64,000 nt of DNA from an uncultured Oscillospiraceae bacterium (GCA_910578735.1 CAJTSQ010000007.1:22531-86530); one strand, 5' to 3'; numbered from the stretch's first letter, positions 35,197 to 44,150 are shown. Notes: generated by a model not told the origin, from the sequence alone. Numbers and translations: made by a program.

Positions 35197-35994
35197 TCAG
35201 TTATACCGCTCGTTCAGGGCGGACTTCAGGCCGCCGCTCTCAATGGAGGCTTTGAAGCTCTGCATGTCCTTCTTCTGCATGTTGGTCCGGGACAGGTTGA
35301 ACATCTCGGCGGTGAAGTCCAGGCTGTTGGAGAAACCCCGGATGTCGTACACCTTGCGGATGCAGTACTTCATCATCCCCATGCTCTCCCCGGGCACCTT
35401 GGCCACCAGCCGGGCCACCTCCAGCGCCCGGTCCCACAGCTGCTCAAAGGGGACCACCTCGTTGACCACGCCGATCTCCCGCAGCTCCTCGGCGGAGAAG
35501 TATTTGCTCTCGAAGTACCACTCCATGGCCTTGTTCATGGGCAGCTTCCACAGCTCCACCGGAATCTCGGGGGTGTAGCCCAGCACGATCTCCGGGTTGC
35601 CGAAGGCGGCGTTGTCCGCAGCGATAATCAGGTCGCTCATCAGGGAGATGGTAATGCCGCCGCCGATGCAGTAGCCCTGAACGGCGCTGATGACAGGCTT
35701 GGGCAGATACCACAGGTATTTGAAGAACTCCACCTCGCTCCGGGTGTCCGCCCGGCGCTCCACAATGTCGGTGATGTTGTTCTCCATGCTCTCCTTCAGG
35801 TCGAAACCGGCGGTGAATGCCTTCTCACCGGCGCCCCGGATGAGAATGACCTTCACCTCGGGGTCGTCCGCCGCCTGGTGGAGATAGTCGCCCAGGCCCT
35901 GGATCATGGCGGAGTTCAGCGCGTTGCGCTTCTCGGGGCGGTTCAGTGTAATAATGCCAATGTTGTCCTGCTTCTCATATAAAATAACACTCAT
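35197..35994 (-). CDS. Crotonase-family enoyl-CoA hydratase/isomerase with altered active-site loop
   Basis: A 265-residue crotonase-fold protein. AFTAGFDLKE supplies the oxyanion hole and CIGGGITISLMSDL is normal. AAFGNPEIVLGYTP keeps one active-site Glu, but the usual PGxGGTQ loop reads TPEIPVELWKLP, and the second Glu position is unclear. It may act as a hydratase, isomerase or another acyl-CoA lyase. It lies 50 bases after etfA and 16 before the CoA transferase gene, so it belongs to the same catabolic unit. Confidence 0.85.
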   Translation of the reverse strand: MSVILYEKQDNIGIITLNRPEKRNALNSAMIQGLGDYLHQAADDPEVKVILIRGAGEKAFTAGFDLKESMENNITDIVERRADTRSEVEFFKYLWYLPKPVISAVQGYCIGGGITISLMSDLIIAADNAAFGNPEIVLGYTPEIPVELWKLPMNKAMEWYFESKYFSAEELREIGVVNEVVPFEQLWDRALEVARLVAKVPGESMGMMKYCIRKVYDIRGFSNSLDFTAEMFNLSRTNMQKKDMQSFKASIESGGLKSALNERYN

Positions 35995-36044
35995 GGTTAC
36001 AGCTCCTTTACAAAATATTCGTTTTTTGTGTCAGAAACGGTCGG

Positions 36045-37049
36045 TTAAAGATCGGCGGCCGCTGCTTTCAACTCCTCCATCAGGGCCGGGACAACCTCAA
36101 ACAGGTCGCCGACAATACCGTAGTGGGCCACCTTGAAAATCGGGGCGTCCGGATCCACATTGATGGCCACGATCTGGTCGGAACCAGACATGCCGGCCAG
36201 ATGCTGGATCGCTCCTGAAATGCCGCAGGCGATATACAGCTTGGGATGGACCGTGCTGCCCGTCTGGCCCACCTGGTGGCTGCTGTCGATCCAGCCGGAG
36301 TCCACTGCCGCCCGGGAGGCCCCCACTACGCCGCCCAGCCGGTCGGCCAGCTGCTGGAGCAGGGCGAAGTTCTCCGGGCCCTTCATGCCCCGGCCGCCGG
36401 ATACGATAATCTCCGCCTCGCCGATGTTGAAGGGGCTGTCCTCCCGCTGGATGAGCTCCCGGAGCTGGGTGCGCAGCTTCTCCCGCTCCACCTGGCGGGT
36501 AAGGCGCCGCACCGGGGTGGCCTGGGTCTCCCGCTGGGCCCGGAACACGCCCGGGCGCACCGTTCCAATCTGGGGCCGGGTGTTGGAGCACAGGATGGTG
36601 GCCATCAGGTTGCCCCCGAAGGCGGGCCGGGTCCAGGCCACATCCCCGGTCTCCTCGTCGATGCCCAGCCCGGTACAGTCAGCGGTGAGGCCGGTCTTCA
36701 GCCGGCAGGCCACCCGAGGGGCGAAGTCTCGGCCGTTCTCGGTGGCGCCAATCAGAACTGTGGAGGGCTTATACTCGCAGATCAGTCTGTACATCAGCTC
36801 AGTATAGGCGTCGGTAGAGAAGTGGCCGCAGGCGGGACAGTCCACCGCTAGAATCTCGTCGGCCCCGTAGTACTCCACCTGCTCCGCCAGCTTGCCCGCG
36901 TCGTCCGCGATGATTAGGGCGGTCAGCTTTTCTCCCGTCACCTGCGCCAGATCCCGGGACGCGTGGAGCAGCTCCAGTCCCACATGCTGCACGACTCCCT
37001 GGTCCTGCTCTATGTAGACCCAAATGCCGTTGTAGCTTCCCTTATCCAT
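36045..37049 (-). CDS. etfA: Electron transfer flavoprotein subunit alpha
   Basis: A 334-residue EtfA. The FAD-binding C-terminal domain shows VSGGRGMKGPENFALLQQLA, VGASRAAVDSGW, GQTGSTVHPKLYIACGISGA and VAINVDPDAPIF. It pairs with EtfB to pass electrons from the acyl-CoA dehydrogenase or into it. It follows etfB by 13 bases. Sequence is like clostridial Etf proteins, some of which bifurcate electrons from NADH. Confidence 0.94.
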   Translation of the reverse strand: MDKGSYNGIWVYIEQDQGVVQHVGLELLHASRDLAQVTGEKLTALIIADDAGKLAEQVEYYGADEILAVDCPACGHFSTDAYTELMYRLICEYKPSTVLIGATENGRDFAPRVACRLKTGLTADCTGLGIDEETGDVAWTRPAFGGNLMATILCSNTRPQIGTVRPGVFRAQRETQATPVRRLTRQVEREKLRTQLRELIQREDSPFNIGEAEIIVSGGRGMKGPENFALLQQLADRLGGVVGASRAAVDSGWIDSSHQVGQTGSTVHPKLYIACGISGAIQHLAGMSGSDQIVAINVDPDAPIFKVAHYGIVGDLFEVVPALMEELKAAAADL

Positions 37050-37062
37050 ATCGCACCTCCTG

Positions 37063-37848
37063 CTATATCACGTTGGCGCGCGTCAGCGCGTCGAACAGGC
37101 CCTTTGCTTGCTCTCCCGCGTCCTCCCCCTGGATCCACACGCAGTCGGCGTGGCGCTCCGGAGTGAAGGTCCGGCGCACCTTTGTGGGGGAGCCCGTCAG
37201 CCCGATACGCTCCTCCTGTACCGGCAGGGCCTCACAGTCCAGGATACCTATCTCGCAGCGGTTGGCCCGCAGGCGGCCTCGAATGGTCTCAAACCGGGGC
37301 CGTGCATCCCCCTTGACCACGGTGAACACCGCCGGAGCGGGTACGGAGATGACCTCCTGATAGGCCCTGCACTCTCTCACGGCCTCAAAAGCGCCGTTCT
37401 TTTCGTGGATCTGGCTGGCATAGGTGACCTGAGCGATCCCCAGGTGCTCCGCCATCTCGGGGCCCACCTGCCCAGTGTCTCCGTCGATGGCCTGCTTGCC
37501 GCACAGGATGGCGTCAAAGCCGCCCAGCTTTTCTACCACCCGGGAGAGGATGTAGCTGGTGGCCAAGGTGTCTGAACCGCCGAATTTCCGGTCGGTGACC
37601 AAATAGGCCTCATCGGCCCCCATGGCCAGGGCATCCGTCAGAATCTCTTTGGCCTGGGGCGGGCCCATGGTTACCACTGTGACCTGGCCGCCGTGTTCCT
37701 CCTTCAGCCGGAGGGCCAGCTCCACCGCATAGGCGTCGAAGGGATTCATGATGCTGGGCACCCCCGTACGGATCAGGGTGTTGGTCACTGGGTCGATTTT
37801 GATCTCCGTTGTATCGGGGACCTGCTTGATGCACACTAAAATTTTCAC
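37063..37848 (-). CDS. etfB: Electron transfer flavoprotein subunit beta
   Basis: A 261-residue EtfB. KILVCIKQVPDTTEIKIDP and GVPSIMNPFDAYAVELALRL are typical of the clostridial group that includes bifurcating enzymes; VTMGPPQAKEIL and CGKQAIDGDTGQVGPEMAEH are core motifs. It lies 12 bases after the acyl-CoA dehydrogenase gene, the same order as in bcd-etfB-etfA clusters, though no thiolase or 3-hydroxybutyryl-CoA dehydrogenase gene is nearby. Confidence 0.94.
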   Translation of the reverse strand: MKILVCIKQVPDTTEIKIDPVTNTLIRTGVPSIMNPFDAYAVELALRLKEEHGGQVTVVTMGPPQAKEILTDALAMGADEAYLVTDRKFGGSDTLATSYILSRVVEKLGGFDAILCGKQAIDGDTGQVGPEMAEHLGIAQVTYASQIHEKNGAFEAVRECRAYQEVISVPAPAVFTVVKGDARPRFETIRGRLRANRCEIGILDCEALPVQEERIGLTGSPTKVRRTFTPERHADCVWIQGEDAGEQAKGLFDALTRANVI

Positions 37849-37860
37849 AATCTATCCCCC

Positions 37861-38997
37861 TTATCGCAGCATGGCGGAGGAAACCACCACGCGCTGAACC
37901 TGGTTGGTGCCCTCGAAGATTTGGAACAGCTTGGCGTCCCTCATAAGCTTCTCCACCGGGTAGTCCCTCATATAACCGTAGCCCGAGAAAATCTGGACCG
38001 CATCGGTGGTTACCTTCATGGCTGTGTCACCGGCCATGCATTTGGCCGCCGCACTGATCTTAGAATAGGGCAGGTGGTTGTCAATCAGCTCGGCCGCGTG
38101 ATAGACCAGGCTCCGGGCTGCCTGGGTCTGGATCTCCATGTCGGCCAGCATGAACTGGATGGCCTGGAGCTTAGCAATGGGCTTGCCGAAGCAGACCCGC
38201 CTCTTTACATACTCCACGCTCTGGTCAATGGCGCTCTGGGCGATGCCCACCGCAGCGGCAGCCACCTCCGCCCTGGAGGCATCAAGGGTCTTCATGGCGA
38301 TTTTGAAGCCCTCGCCCTCCTCCCCCAGCAGGTTCTCCTTGGGAATAAAGACATTCTCCAGCAGGACATCCGCCGCTGCGGACAGCCTTAGGCCCATCTT
38401 GTCCTCGTGCCGCCCCACCGAGACGCCGGGGCGGTCCCGCTCCACCAGGAAAGCGGAAATGCCGTGGGTTCCCTTGGTCTTGTCTGTCTTGGCAAAAATC
38501 ACAAAAAAACTGGCATAGGGCGCATTGGTGATAAAGCACTTCCGGCCATTCAGCACATAGCCTCCGTCCCTCGCCACCGCGGTGGCCTTCAAGGCAGCCG
38601 CATCCGAACCGGCATCCGGCTCGGTCAGGCCGAAGGCCGCCAGGTGGCCCGCATTAACCATCTCTACTGCGTACTTCTTCTGGGAATCGCTGCCCGCAAT
38701 CATGATCGGCTTACAGGCCAGTGAGGTGGCGCCCAGGGCGTTGGCGGTCCCCGCCTCCCAGCGGCTGAGTTCCTCGGTCAGCAGGCACTGGGTGACCATG
38801 CCCATGCCCAACCCGCCGTACTCCTCCGGCAGGGTGACAGACACAAACCCGATCTCCACCGCCTGCCGGTAGACATCCAGCGGAGTCTCGCCTTTCACGT
38901 CATACTCCTTTGCCACAGGAGCCATTACGTGCCTGCCAAAATCTGCGGCCAGTCGCTTCAGGTCCTGCTGGTCTTTTGTGAGTACAAACCCGCTCAT
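37861..38997 (-). CDS. Acyl-CoA dehydrogenase
   Basis: A 378-residue FAD enzyme. AFGLTEPDAGSDAAALKATA and the C-terminal motif KLFQIFEGTNQVQR, with the catalytic Glu in EGT, are intact. It oxidises an acyl-CoA or, with a bifurcating Etf, reduces an enoyl-CoA. The frame is open to 39264, but that extension is the AT-rich regulatory region; ATG 38997 has AAAGGATGG upstream and begins at the family N-terminus. First gene of the six-gene unit divergent from lysR. Confidence 0.93.
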   Translation of the reverse strand: MSGFVLTKDQQDLKRLAADFGRHVMAPVAKEYDVKGETPLDVYRQAVEIGFVSVTLPEEYGGLGMGMVTQCLLTEELSRWEAGTANALGATSLACKPIMIAGSDSQKKYAVEMVNAGHLAAFGLTEPDAGSDAAALKATAVARDGGYVLNGRKCFITNAPYASFFVIFAKTDKTKGTHGISAFLVERDRPGVSVGRHEDKMGLRLSAAADVLLENVFIPKENLLGEEGEGFKIAMKTLDASRAEVAAAAVGIAQSAIDQSVEYVKRRVCFGKPIAKLQAIQFMLADMEIQTQAARSLVYHAAELIDNHLPYSKISAAAKCMAGDTAMKVTTDAVQIFSGYGYMRDYPVEKLMRDAKLFQIFEGTNQVQRVVVSSAMLR

Positions 38998-39081
38998 AAC
39001 TTTCTTCCATCCTTTCTCAGCGGTTTTTGCTCGCCTTGCGTTTTGTTGGAATTGCATAAAAATTTTTTCTTTTATGGTGCT

Positions 39082-39110
39082 ATTATATCGCATTAGACGA
39101 CAGGTGAAAA
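39082..39110 (-). promoter_or_regulatory. Sigma-A promoter of the acyl-CoA dehydrogenase unit
   Basis: TTTTCA, 17-nt spacer, exact TATAAT, about 85 bases before the gene start. Confidence 0.6.
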
Positions 39111-39125
39111 TCACTTTGTCCTTGT

Positions 39126-39173
39126 GTACTAACGTACTACATTTTGTATCAACTTTAATTTGTACTGTTGTAC
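39126..39173. promoter_or_regulatory. Two GTAC-N4-GTAC elements, candidate LysR operator
   Basis: GTAC-TAAC-GTAC (39126-39137) and GTAC-TGTT-GTAC (39162-39173) lie 36 bp apart between the divergent promoters. The second is extended to TTGTAC...GTACAA. They sit at about -56 and -92 from the predicted acyl-CoA dehydrogenase start, as expected for LysR activation and recognition half-sites. Confidence 0.45.
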
Positions 39174-39217
39174 AATTTTTGATTGTATCGCTTACGGCCT
39201 TCGACGACTTTTTTAAA

Positions 39218-39246
39218 TTTACTTTTTCGGGCAATTCGGTTATAAT
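39218..39246 (+). promoter_or_regulatory. Sigma-A promoter of lysR
   Basis: TTTACT, 17-nt spacer, exact TATAAT, about 44 bases before the lysR start. Confidence 0.55.
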
Positions 39247-39289
39247 TTGAACAGATTCCCCCACCTTTCGAATCGAGGAGGCTGTTGAT

Positions 39290-40210
39290 ATGGAAATAAG
39301 GCACTTACGCTATTTCCTGGAAGTCTGTCAGTATGGAAGTATTCTACAGGCCTCCCGTCACATTTATCTCTCTCAACAGGCCCTTAGCAGGGCCATTGCC
39401 TCTCTGGAACAGGAATTGGGCTTAACGCTGTTTCTTCGCACCCCGCAAGGGCTTGTACTCACAGAGGCCGGAAAGCGCATGCAGGAGTTGGCAAAACCGG
39501 TGGTGGACTCTATGGATACCCTGATCGAGGAGCTCGCCTACTCCTCCGCCATGGCAAAAAACTCCATCCACTTTGGCACTACCTCCGCGCTGCAGTTCTT
39601 TATTCCGCCGTCCTCCCTGCTGCAATTTAAAAATCAGGCCCCCAATATCCATATCGATTTCTCTGAGCACTCCTTCGACCAGTGCGAAGATATGGTCAAA
39701 AGCGGCGAGCTTGCCGCCGCTCTTATCAACGGGCCTGTCGTCGACCCCGGGTTGGTCGCGTTCAATCTGGCCTACCGCCAGCGGGTAGCCATTATCTCGA
39801 AGGATTCTCCCCTGTCCGGCAAGTCCTCCCTCAGGCTTCAGGACCTGGCGGGGCAGAGGCTGGTTTCCAACATCAACAACCGCTGTTATGACAACCTCTG
39901 CGCGCTGTGCCTCTCCCTGGGTTTTACCCCCAACATTCAACGGGTAAGCGACAACAGCACCGTCTATGAGCTGTGCAGCACGCAGGGTTATGTCGGCATC
40001 ACAATTGATTTCGTTCTGCTGGTGCCCCTGCCCCACTACTCAAACCTTATCACTCTCCCCATCATGGACAGTGAGCTCTCCTATCCTCTGGTGCTCATTA
40101 CCTCTCCCAATCAATACAAACGAAAAATTATCCAACGCTTTATTAAACATTGCTGTGCCATCATCTCCGAAAAAAACGTCATTCTTCCCCAGTATCCATT
40201 TTATTTTTAG
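39290..40210 (+). CDS. LysR-family transcriptional regulator
   Basis: A 306-residue LTTR. The N-terminal helix-turn-helix spans residues 1-60 (LRYFLEVCQYGSILQASRH and LSQQALSRAIASLEQELG), followed by the periplasmic-binding-fold sensor domain. It is transcribed away from the acyl-CoA dehydrogenase unit, the classic arrangement for a LysR protein that senses the pathway substrate or intermediate and activates the divergent genes. The start follows GAGGAGG. A bidirectional terminator follows it. Confidence 0.92.
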   Translation: MEIRHLRYFLEVCQYGSILQASRHIYLSQQALSRAIASLEQELGLTLFLRTPQGLVLTEAGKRMQELAKPVVDSMDTLIEELAYSSAMAKNSIHFGTTSALQFFIPPSSLLQFKNQAPNIHIDFSEHSFDQCEDMVKSGELAAALINGPVVDPGLVAFNLAYRQRVAIISKDSPLSGKSSLRLQDLAGQRLVSNINNRCYDNLCALCLSLGFTPNIQRVSDNSTVYELCSTQGYVGITIDFVLLVPLPHYSNLITLPIMDSELSYPLVLITSPNQYKRKIIQRFIKHCCAIISEKNVILPQYPFYF

Positions 40211-40238
40211 CGGGGCACCGAACCGGCGAATTTGCAGA

Positions 40239-40282
40239 AAAAAACCGCCAACCCCTGTTATCACAAGGGTTGGCGGTTTTTT
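40239..40282. terminator. Bidirectional terminator between lysR and eno
   Basis: A long stem (AAAAAACCGCCAACCC with its complement) with a 12-nt loop and A6/T6 flanks serves both the plus-strand lysR and the minus-strand eno. Confidence 0.9.
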
Positions 40283-40338
40283 GATTCATTTCTGCGCGGG
40301 ACCCCCTAAACGGGCAGCCCTGCCGCGCCTGACGGAAC

Positions 40339-41640
40339 TCAGCGCAGGTTGAAAAAAGCCTTCAGGCCGGGATACTCGGCGATGTCGCCCAATTCCTCCT
40401 CGATGCGGAGCAGCTGGTTGTACTTGGCCACGCGGTCGGTACGGCTGGGAGCGCCGGTCTTGATCTGGCCGGCGTTGAGGGCCACGGCAATATCGGCGAT
40501 GGTGGCGTCCTCAGTCTCGCCGGAGCGGTGGGACACGATGGCGGTGTAGCCGGCCCGATTGGCCATCTGGATGGCGTCCAGCGTCTCGGTGAGGGTGCCG
40601 ATCTGGTTGACCTTGATGAGGATGGCGTTGCCCACCTTCTTCTCAATGCCGGTAGCCAGGCGGGACACGTTGGTGACGAACAGGTCGTCGCCAACCAGCT
40701 GCACCCGGTCGCCGATGGCCTTGGTCAGCATGGCCCAGCCCTCCCAGTCGGTCTCGGCCATGCCGTCCTCCAGGGAGATGATGGGGTAGGTGTCGGCAAA
40801 CTTCTTCCACATGTTCACCAGCTGCTGCTGGGTCATCTTCTTGCCGGACTTGGGCTGGATATAGCTCTTGCTCTCCTCATCCCACCACTCGGAGGAGGCG
40901 GCGTCGATGGCGATGCGGAAGTCCTCGCCGGGCTTGTAGCCGGCCTTCTCAATAGCCTCCACGATAACCTTCAGGGCGTCCTCATCCTTCTTCAGGTTGG
41001 GGGCATAGCCGCCCTCGTCGCCCACACCGGCGGCGGGGGTGCCGTTCTCCTTCAGAACGGTCTTCAGGGTGTGGAAGACCTCGGCGCAGCGGCGCAGAGC
41101 CTCACGGAAGGAGGGGGCGGAGACGGGCATAATCATGAACTCCTGAATCTCCACGTTGTTGGTGGCGTGGGCGCCGCCGTTGAGGATGTTCATCATGGGC
41201 ACGGGCAGCTGCTTGGCGTTGGTGCCGCCGATATAGTTATACAGGGAGGTGCCCAGCGCGGCGGCGGCGGCCTTGGCGCAGGCCAGGGAGGCGCCCAGGA
41301 TGGCGTTGGCGCCCAGGCGGTCCTTGTTGGGGGTGCCGTCCAGATCAATGAGCATCTTGTCGATGGACACCTGATCCAGCACGTTGGTGCCGATCAAGGC
41401 CTCGGCGATCTCGCCGTTTACATTGGCCACAGCCTTCTCAACGCCCTTGCCCAGGTAGCGGCTCTTGTCGCCGTCTCGGAGCTCGCAGGCCTCATAGATG
41501 CCGGTGGAGGCGCCGGAGGGAACTGCGGCGCGGCCCATGGTGCCGTCCTCCAGGTACACCTCTACCTCTACGGTGGGGTTTCCCCGGGAGTCCAGAATTT
41601 CCCGGCCGATTACGTCTACGATTTCGATCATCTGCTTCAT
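40339..41640 (-). CDS. eno: Enolase
   Basis: A 433-residue glycolytic enzyme converting 2-phosphoglycerate to phosphoenolpyruvate. DSRGNPTVEVEV, GGAHATNNVEIQEFMIMPV, the signature ILIKVNQIGTLTETLDAI and SHRSGETED are all intact. Last gene of the glycolytic operon, 75 bases after gpmI, with its own AAAGGAGA site. Confidence 0.98.
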   Translation of the reverse strand: MKQMIEIVDVIGREILDSRGNPTVEVEVYLEDGTMGRAAVPSGASTGIYEACELRDGDKSRYLGKGVEKAVANVNGEIAEALIGTNVLDQVSIDKMLIDLDGTPNKDRLGANAILGASLACAKAAAAALGTSLYNYIGGTNAKQLPVPMMNILNGGAHATNNVEIQEFMIMPVSAPSFREALRRCAEVFHTLKTVLKENGTPAAGVGDEGGYAPNLKKDEDALKVIVEAIEKAGYKPGEDFRIAIDAASSEWWDEESKSYIQPKSGKKMTQQQLVNMWKKFADTYPIISLEDGMAETDWEGWAMLTKAIGDRVQLVGDDLFVTNVSRLATGIEKKVGNAILIKVNQIGTLTETLDAIQMANRAGYTAIVSHRSGETEDATIADIAVALNAGQIKTGAPSRTDRVAKYNQLLRIEEELGDIAEYPGLKAFFNLR

Positions 41641-41714
41641 GGTGCTTGATCTCCTTTCAAATTGTCATAGGATCATCATTTGGTAAGGCGGGACCGCCCC
41701 GCCGGGTCAACAGT

Positions 41715-43229
41715 TTATTTGACGATGAGCGTCTCCCCGTCCATCTCGGCCGGCTTCTCCAGGCCCATCAGGTCCAGCATGGTGGGGGCGATGTCGCACA
41801 GGCGGCCGTCCCGCAGGGTGACGTTGGCCCCCACGATATAGAAGGGCACCAGGTTGGTGGTGTGGGCGGTGAAGGGGGAACCGTCGGTGTCGATCATTCG
41901 CTCGGCGTTGCCGTGGTCGGCGGTAATCAGGGACACGCCGCCCATCTTGGAGGTGGCCTCCACCACCTTGCCTACGCACTCGTCCACGGTGGACACCGCC
42001 TTGCAGGCGGCCTCATACACGCCGGTGTGCCCCACCATGTCGCAGTTGGCGAAGTTGAGGATAATCACGTCATAATTGCCGCTGAGGATGCGCTTAACCG
42101 CCTCCTCGGTAACCTCATAGGCGGACATCTCGGGCTGGAGGTCGTAGGTGGCCACGGAGGGGGACTTGATGAGGCACCGGTCCTCTCCGGGGAACACCTG
42201 CTCCACGCCGCCGTTGAAGAAGAAGGTCACGTGGGCATATTTCTCCGTCTCGGCGATGCGCAGCTGGGTCAGCCCCAAGTTGGAGATATACTCCCCAAAG
42301 ATGTTGGTCAGCTTCTGCCGGGGGTAGGCCACAGAGACGTTGGGCATGGTGGCATCATACTCAGTGGTGCAGACAAAGTCCACCGGAATAAAGCCGGTCT
42401 TGCGCTCCACGTCGGTAAAGTCCTCGTCCACCAGGCAGCGGGTGATCTCCCGGGCCCGGTCGGGGCGGAAGTTGAAGAAGATCACCGAGTCGTTGTCCCG
42501 GACCTGGGCATCCTTGACGCAGACTACAGGCACCATAAATTCGTCGGTGACCCCGGCATCGTAGGAGGCCTGAACCGCCTCGGTCGCGTCGGCCATAAAG
42601 GGGGCCTGACCGCAGACAATGGCGTCGTAGGCCTTCTGGAGGCGGTCCCACCGCTTGTCGCGGTCCATGGCGTAGTAGCGGCCCATGACAGTGGCGATCT
42701 GACCGATGCCCAGCTGCTGGATCTTGGCCTGGAGCTTCTCCACATAGCTTTTGCCCGAGGAGGGGGGCACGTCCCGGCCGTCCAGGAAGCAGTGGACATA
42801 GACCTTTTTCAGGCCCTGGTCCTGGGCCATCTTCAGAAGGGCGAACAGGTGGGTAATGTGGCTGTGGACGCCGCCGTCGGACAGCAGGCCCATCAGATGC
42901 AGCGCGGAGCCCCACTCCCGGCAGTTGTCCATAGCCTCCAGGTAGGCGGGGTTCTCAAAGAAGGTTCCGGTCTCAATGTCCCGGCTGATGTGGGGCAGGT
43001 CCTGAAAGACCACCCGGCCCGCGCCAATGTTGGTGTGGCCCACCTCACTGTTGCCCATCTGGCCCTGGGGCAGGCCCACGTCCAGCCCGGAGGCGGACAG
43101 CCTGCTGCCGGGGCACTGGGAGAAAATGTGGTCCAGGTTGGGGGTGGGGGCGTTGACCACCGCGTTGCCGGCGGAGGGGCCCTCCACGCCAAAACCGTCC
43201 ATAATAATCAAAGTGGTAGGTGTTTTCAT
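41715..43229 (-). CDS. gpmI: 2,3-bisphosphoglycerate-independent phosphoglycerate mutase
   Basis: A 504-residue manganese-dependent enzyme interconverting 3- and 2-phosphoglycerate. The metal Asp is in MDGFG (10-14), the phospho-accepting Ser61 in GNSEVGHTNIGAG, and the other ligands in CDMVGHTG and ADHGNAE. The frame is open to 43349, but the ATG at 43229 has AAAGGAAAGG and is the family start. A small inverted-repeat element lies just upstream. Confidence 0.97.
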   Translation of the reverse strand: MKTPTTLIIMDGFGVEGPSAGNAVVNAPTPNLDHIFSQCPGSRLSASGLDVGLPQGQMGNSEVGHTNIGAGRVVFQDLPHISRDIETGTFFENPAYLEAMDNCREWGSALHLMGLLSDGGVHSHITHLFALLKMAQDQGLKKVYVHCFLDGRDVPPSSGKSYVEKLQAKIQQLGIGQIATVMGRYYAMDRDKRWDRLQKAYDAIVCGQAPFMADATEAVQASYDAGVTDEFMVPVVCVKDAQVRDNDSVIFFNFRPDRAREITRCLVDEDFTDVERKTGFIPVDFVCTTEYDATMPNVSVAYPRQKLTNIFGEYISNLGLTQLRIAETEKYAHVTFFFNGGVEQVFPGEDRCLIKSPSVATYDLQPEMSAYEVTEEAVKRILSGNYDVIILNFANCDMVGHTGVYEAACKAVSTVDECVGKVVEATSKMGGVSLITADHGNAERMIDTDGSPFTAHTTNLVPFYIVGANVTLRDGRLCDIAPTMLDLMGLEKPAEMDGETLIVK

Positions 43230-43280
43230 AAAAAACCTTTCCTTTATAACTGATATGCGTTCCCCCATTAAGAGAGGTGT

Positions 43281-43343
43281 GTAGGGACGCTTCACGAAGC
43301 GTCCTTCATAGTATCTCTCGGACGCATCATGATACGTCCCTAC
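43281..43343. mobile_element. Small palindromic element, copy A (gpmI-tpiA gap)
   Basis: A 63-bp element with 24-bp terminal inverted repeats starting GTAGGGACGC and ending GTCCCTAC, each itself a hairpin (GGACGCTTC/GAAGCGTCC; GGACGCATC/GATACGTCC with one mismatch). TA at both outer ends fits a TA target duplication, as made by IS630/mariner-type miniature elements (inference). Confidence 0.7.
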
Positions 43344-43376
43344 AAGCAAAACCCTCAGGGTTCGGTATACCCGGAA

Positions 43377-44150
43377 TTACTCCTGATTGGCCGCCTCGAT
43401 AATCTTCACAAAGTCGGCAGGCTTCAGGGCCGCGCCGCCGATAAGGCCGCCGTCCACGTCGGGCTGGGCCAGCAGCTCCTGGGCATTCTTGGCATTCATG
43501 GAGCCGCCGTACTGGATGGTAACGGAGCGGGCCACGTGGGCGCCGTATTCCTTGCGGATGACGGTGCGGATGGCCTGGCAGACCTCACCGGCCTGCTCGG
43601 CGGTGGCAGTCTTGCCGGTGCCGATGGCCCACAGGGGCTCATAGGCAATGATGATGTGGCGCACCTTTTCAGGGGCCACGTTGGCCAGGGCGCACTTCAC
43701 CTGGTAGGCGATGAGCTCCATGGTCACACCCAGTTCCCGCTGTTCCAGGCTCTCGCCCACACAGATGATGGGGATCAGGCCGGCCTCGATGGCGGCGTGG
43801 ACCTTCTTGTTCACGGTGAAGTCGGTCTCGTTGTAGTACTGCCGGCGCTCGGAGTGGCCGATGATAACGTATTTGGCTCCCGCCTCCTTGATCATCTCGG
43901 CGGTAATCTCGCCGGTATAGGCGCCGTGGTCCAGCTCGTGGCAGGTCTCGGCGCCGATGGCGATGTGGCAGTCCTTAAACAGGCGGACGGCGGCCTGGAT
44001 GTTGACAGCGGGGACGCACAGCACCACATTGCACCACTTGCCCTTGGGCATGATGGGCTTGATCTCCTCGGCGAAGGCCTTGGTCTGGGACAGGGTGTTG
44101 TTCATCTTCCAGTTGCCGGCGATGATGGTCTTGCGGTAGCGGCGATTCAT
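43377..44150 (-). CDS. tpiA: Triosephosphate isomerase
   Basis: A 257-residue TIM barrel interconverting dihydroxyacetone phosphate and glyceraldehyde 3-phosphate. The active Lys is in NWKMN, the His in IGHSERR, the Glu in AYEPLWAIGTG, and the phosphate loop is GGSMNAKNA. Normal length. It lies between pgk and gpmI. Confidence 0.98.
   Translation of the reverse strand: MNRRYRKTIIAGNWKMNNTLSQTKAFAEEIKPIMPKGKWCNVVLCVPAVNIQAAVRLFKDCHIAIGAETCHELDHGAYTGEITAEMIKEAGAKYVIIGHSERRQYYNETDFTVNKKVHAAIEAGLIPIICVGESLEQRELGVTMELIAYQVKCALANVAPEKVRHIIIAYEPLWAIGTGKTATAEQAGEVCQAIRTVIRKEYGAHVARSVTIQYGGSMNAKNAQELLAQPDVDGGLIGGAALKPADFVKIIEAANQE

Noticed and set aside
34008..39264. Calling the cluster a carnitine (cai) or butyrate operon
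   Set aside because: No carnitine/betaine antiporter, CaiC-type ligase, thiolase or 3-hydroxybutyryl-CoA dehydrogenase is present, so neither pathway is supported by sequence alone.
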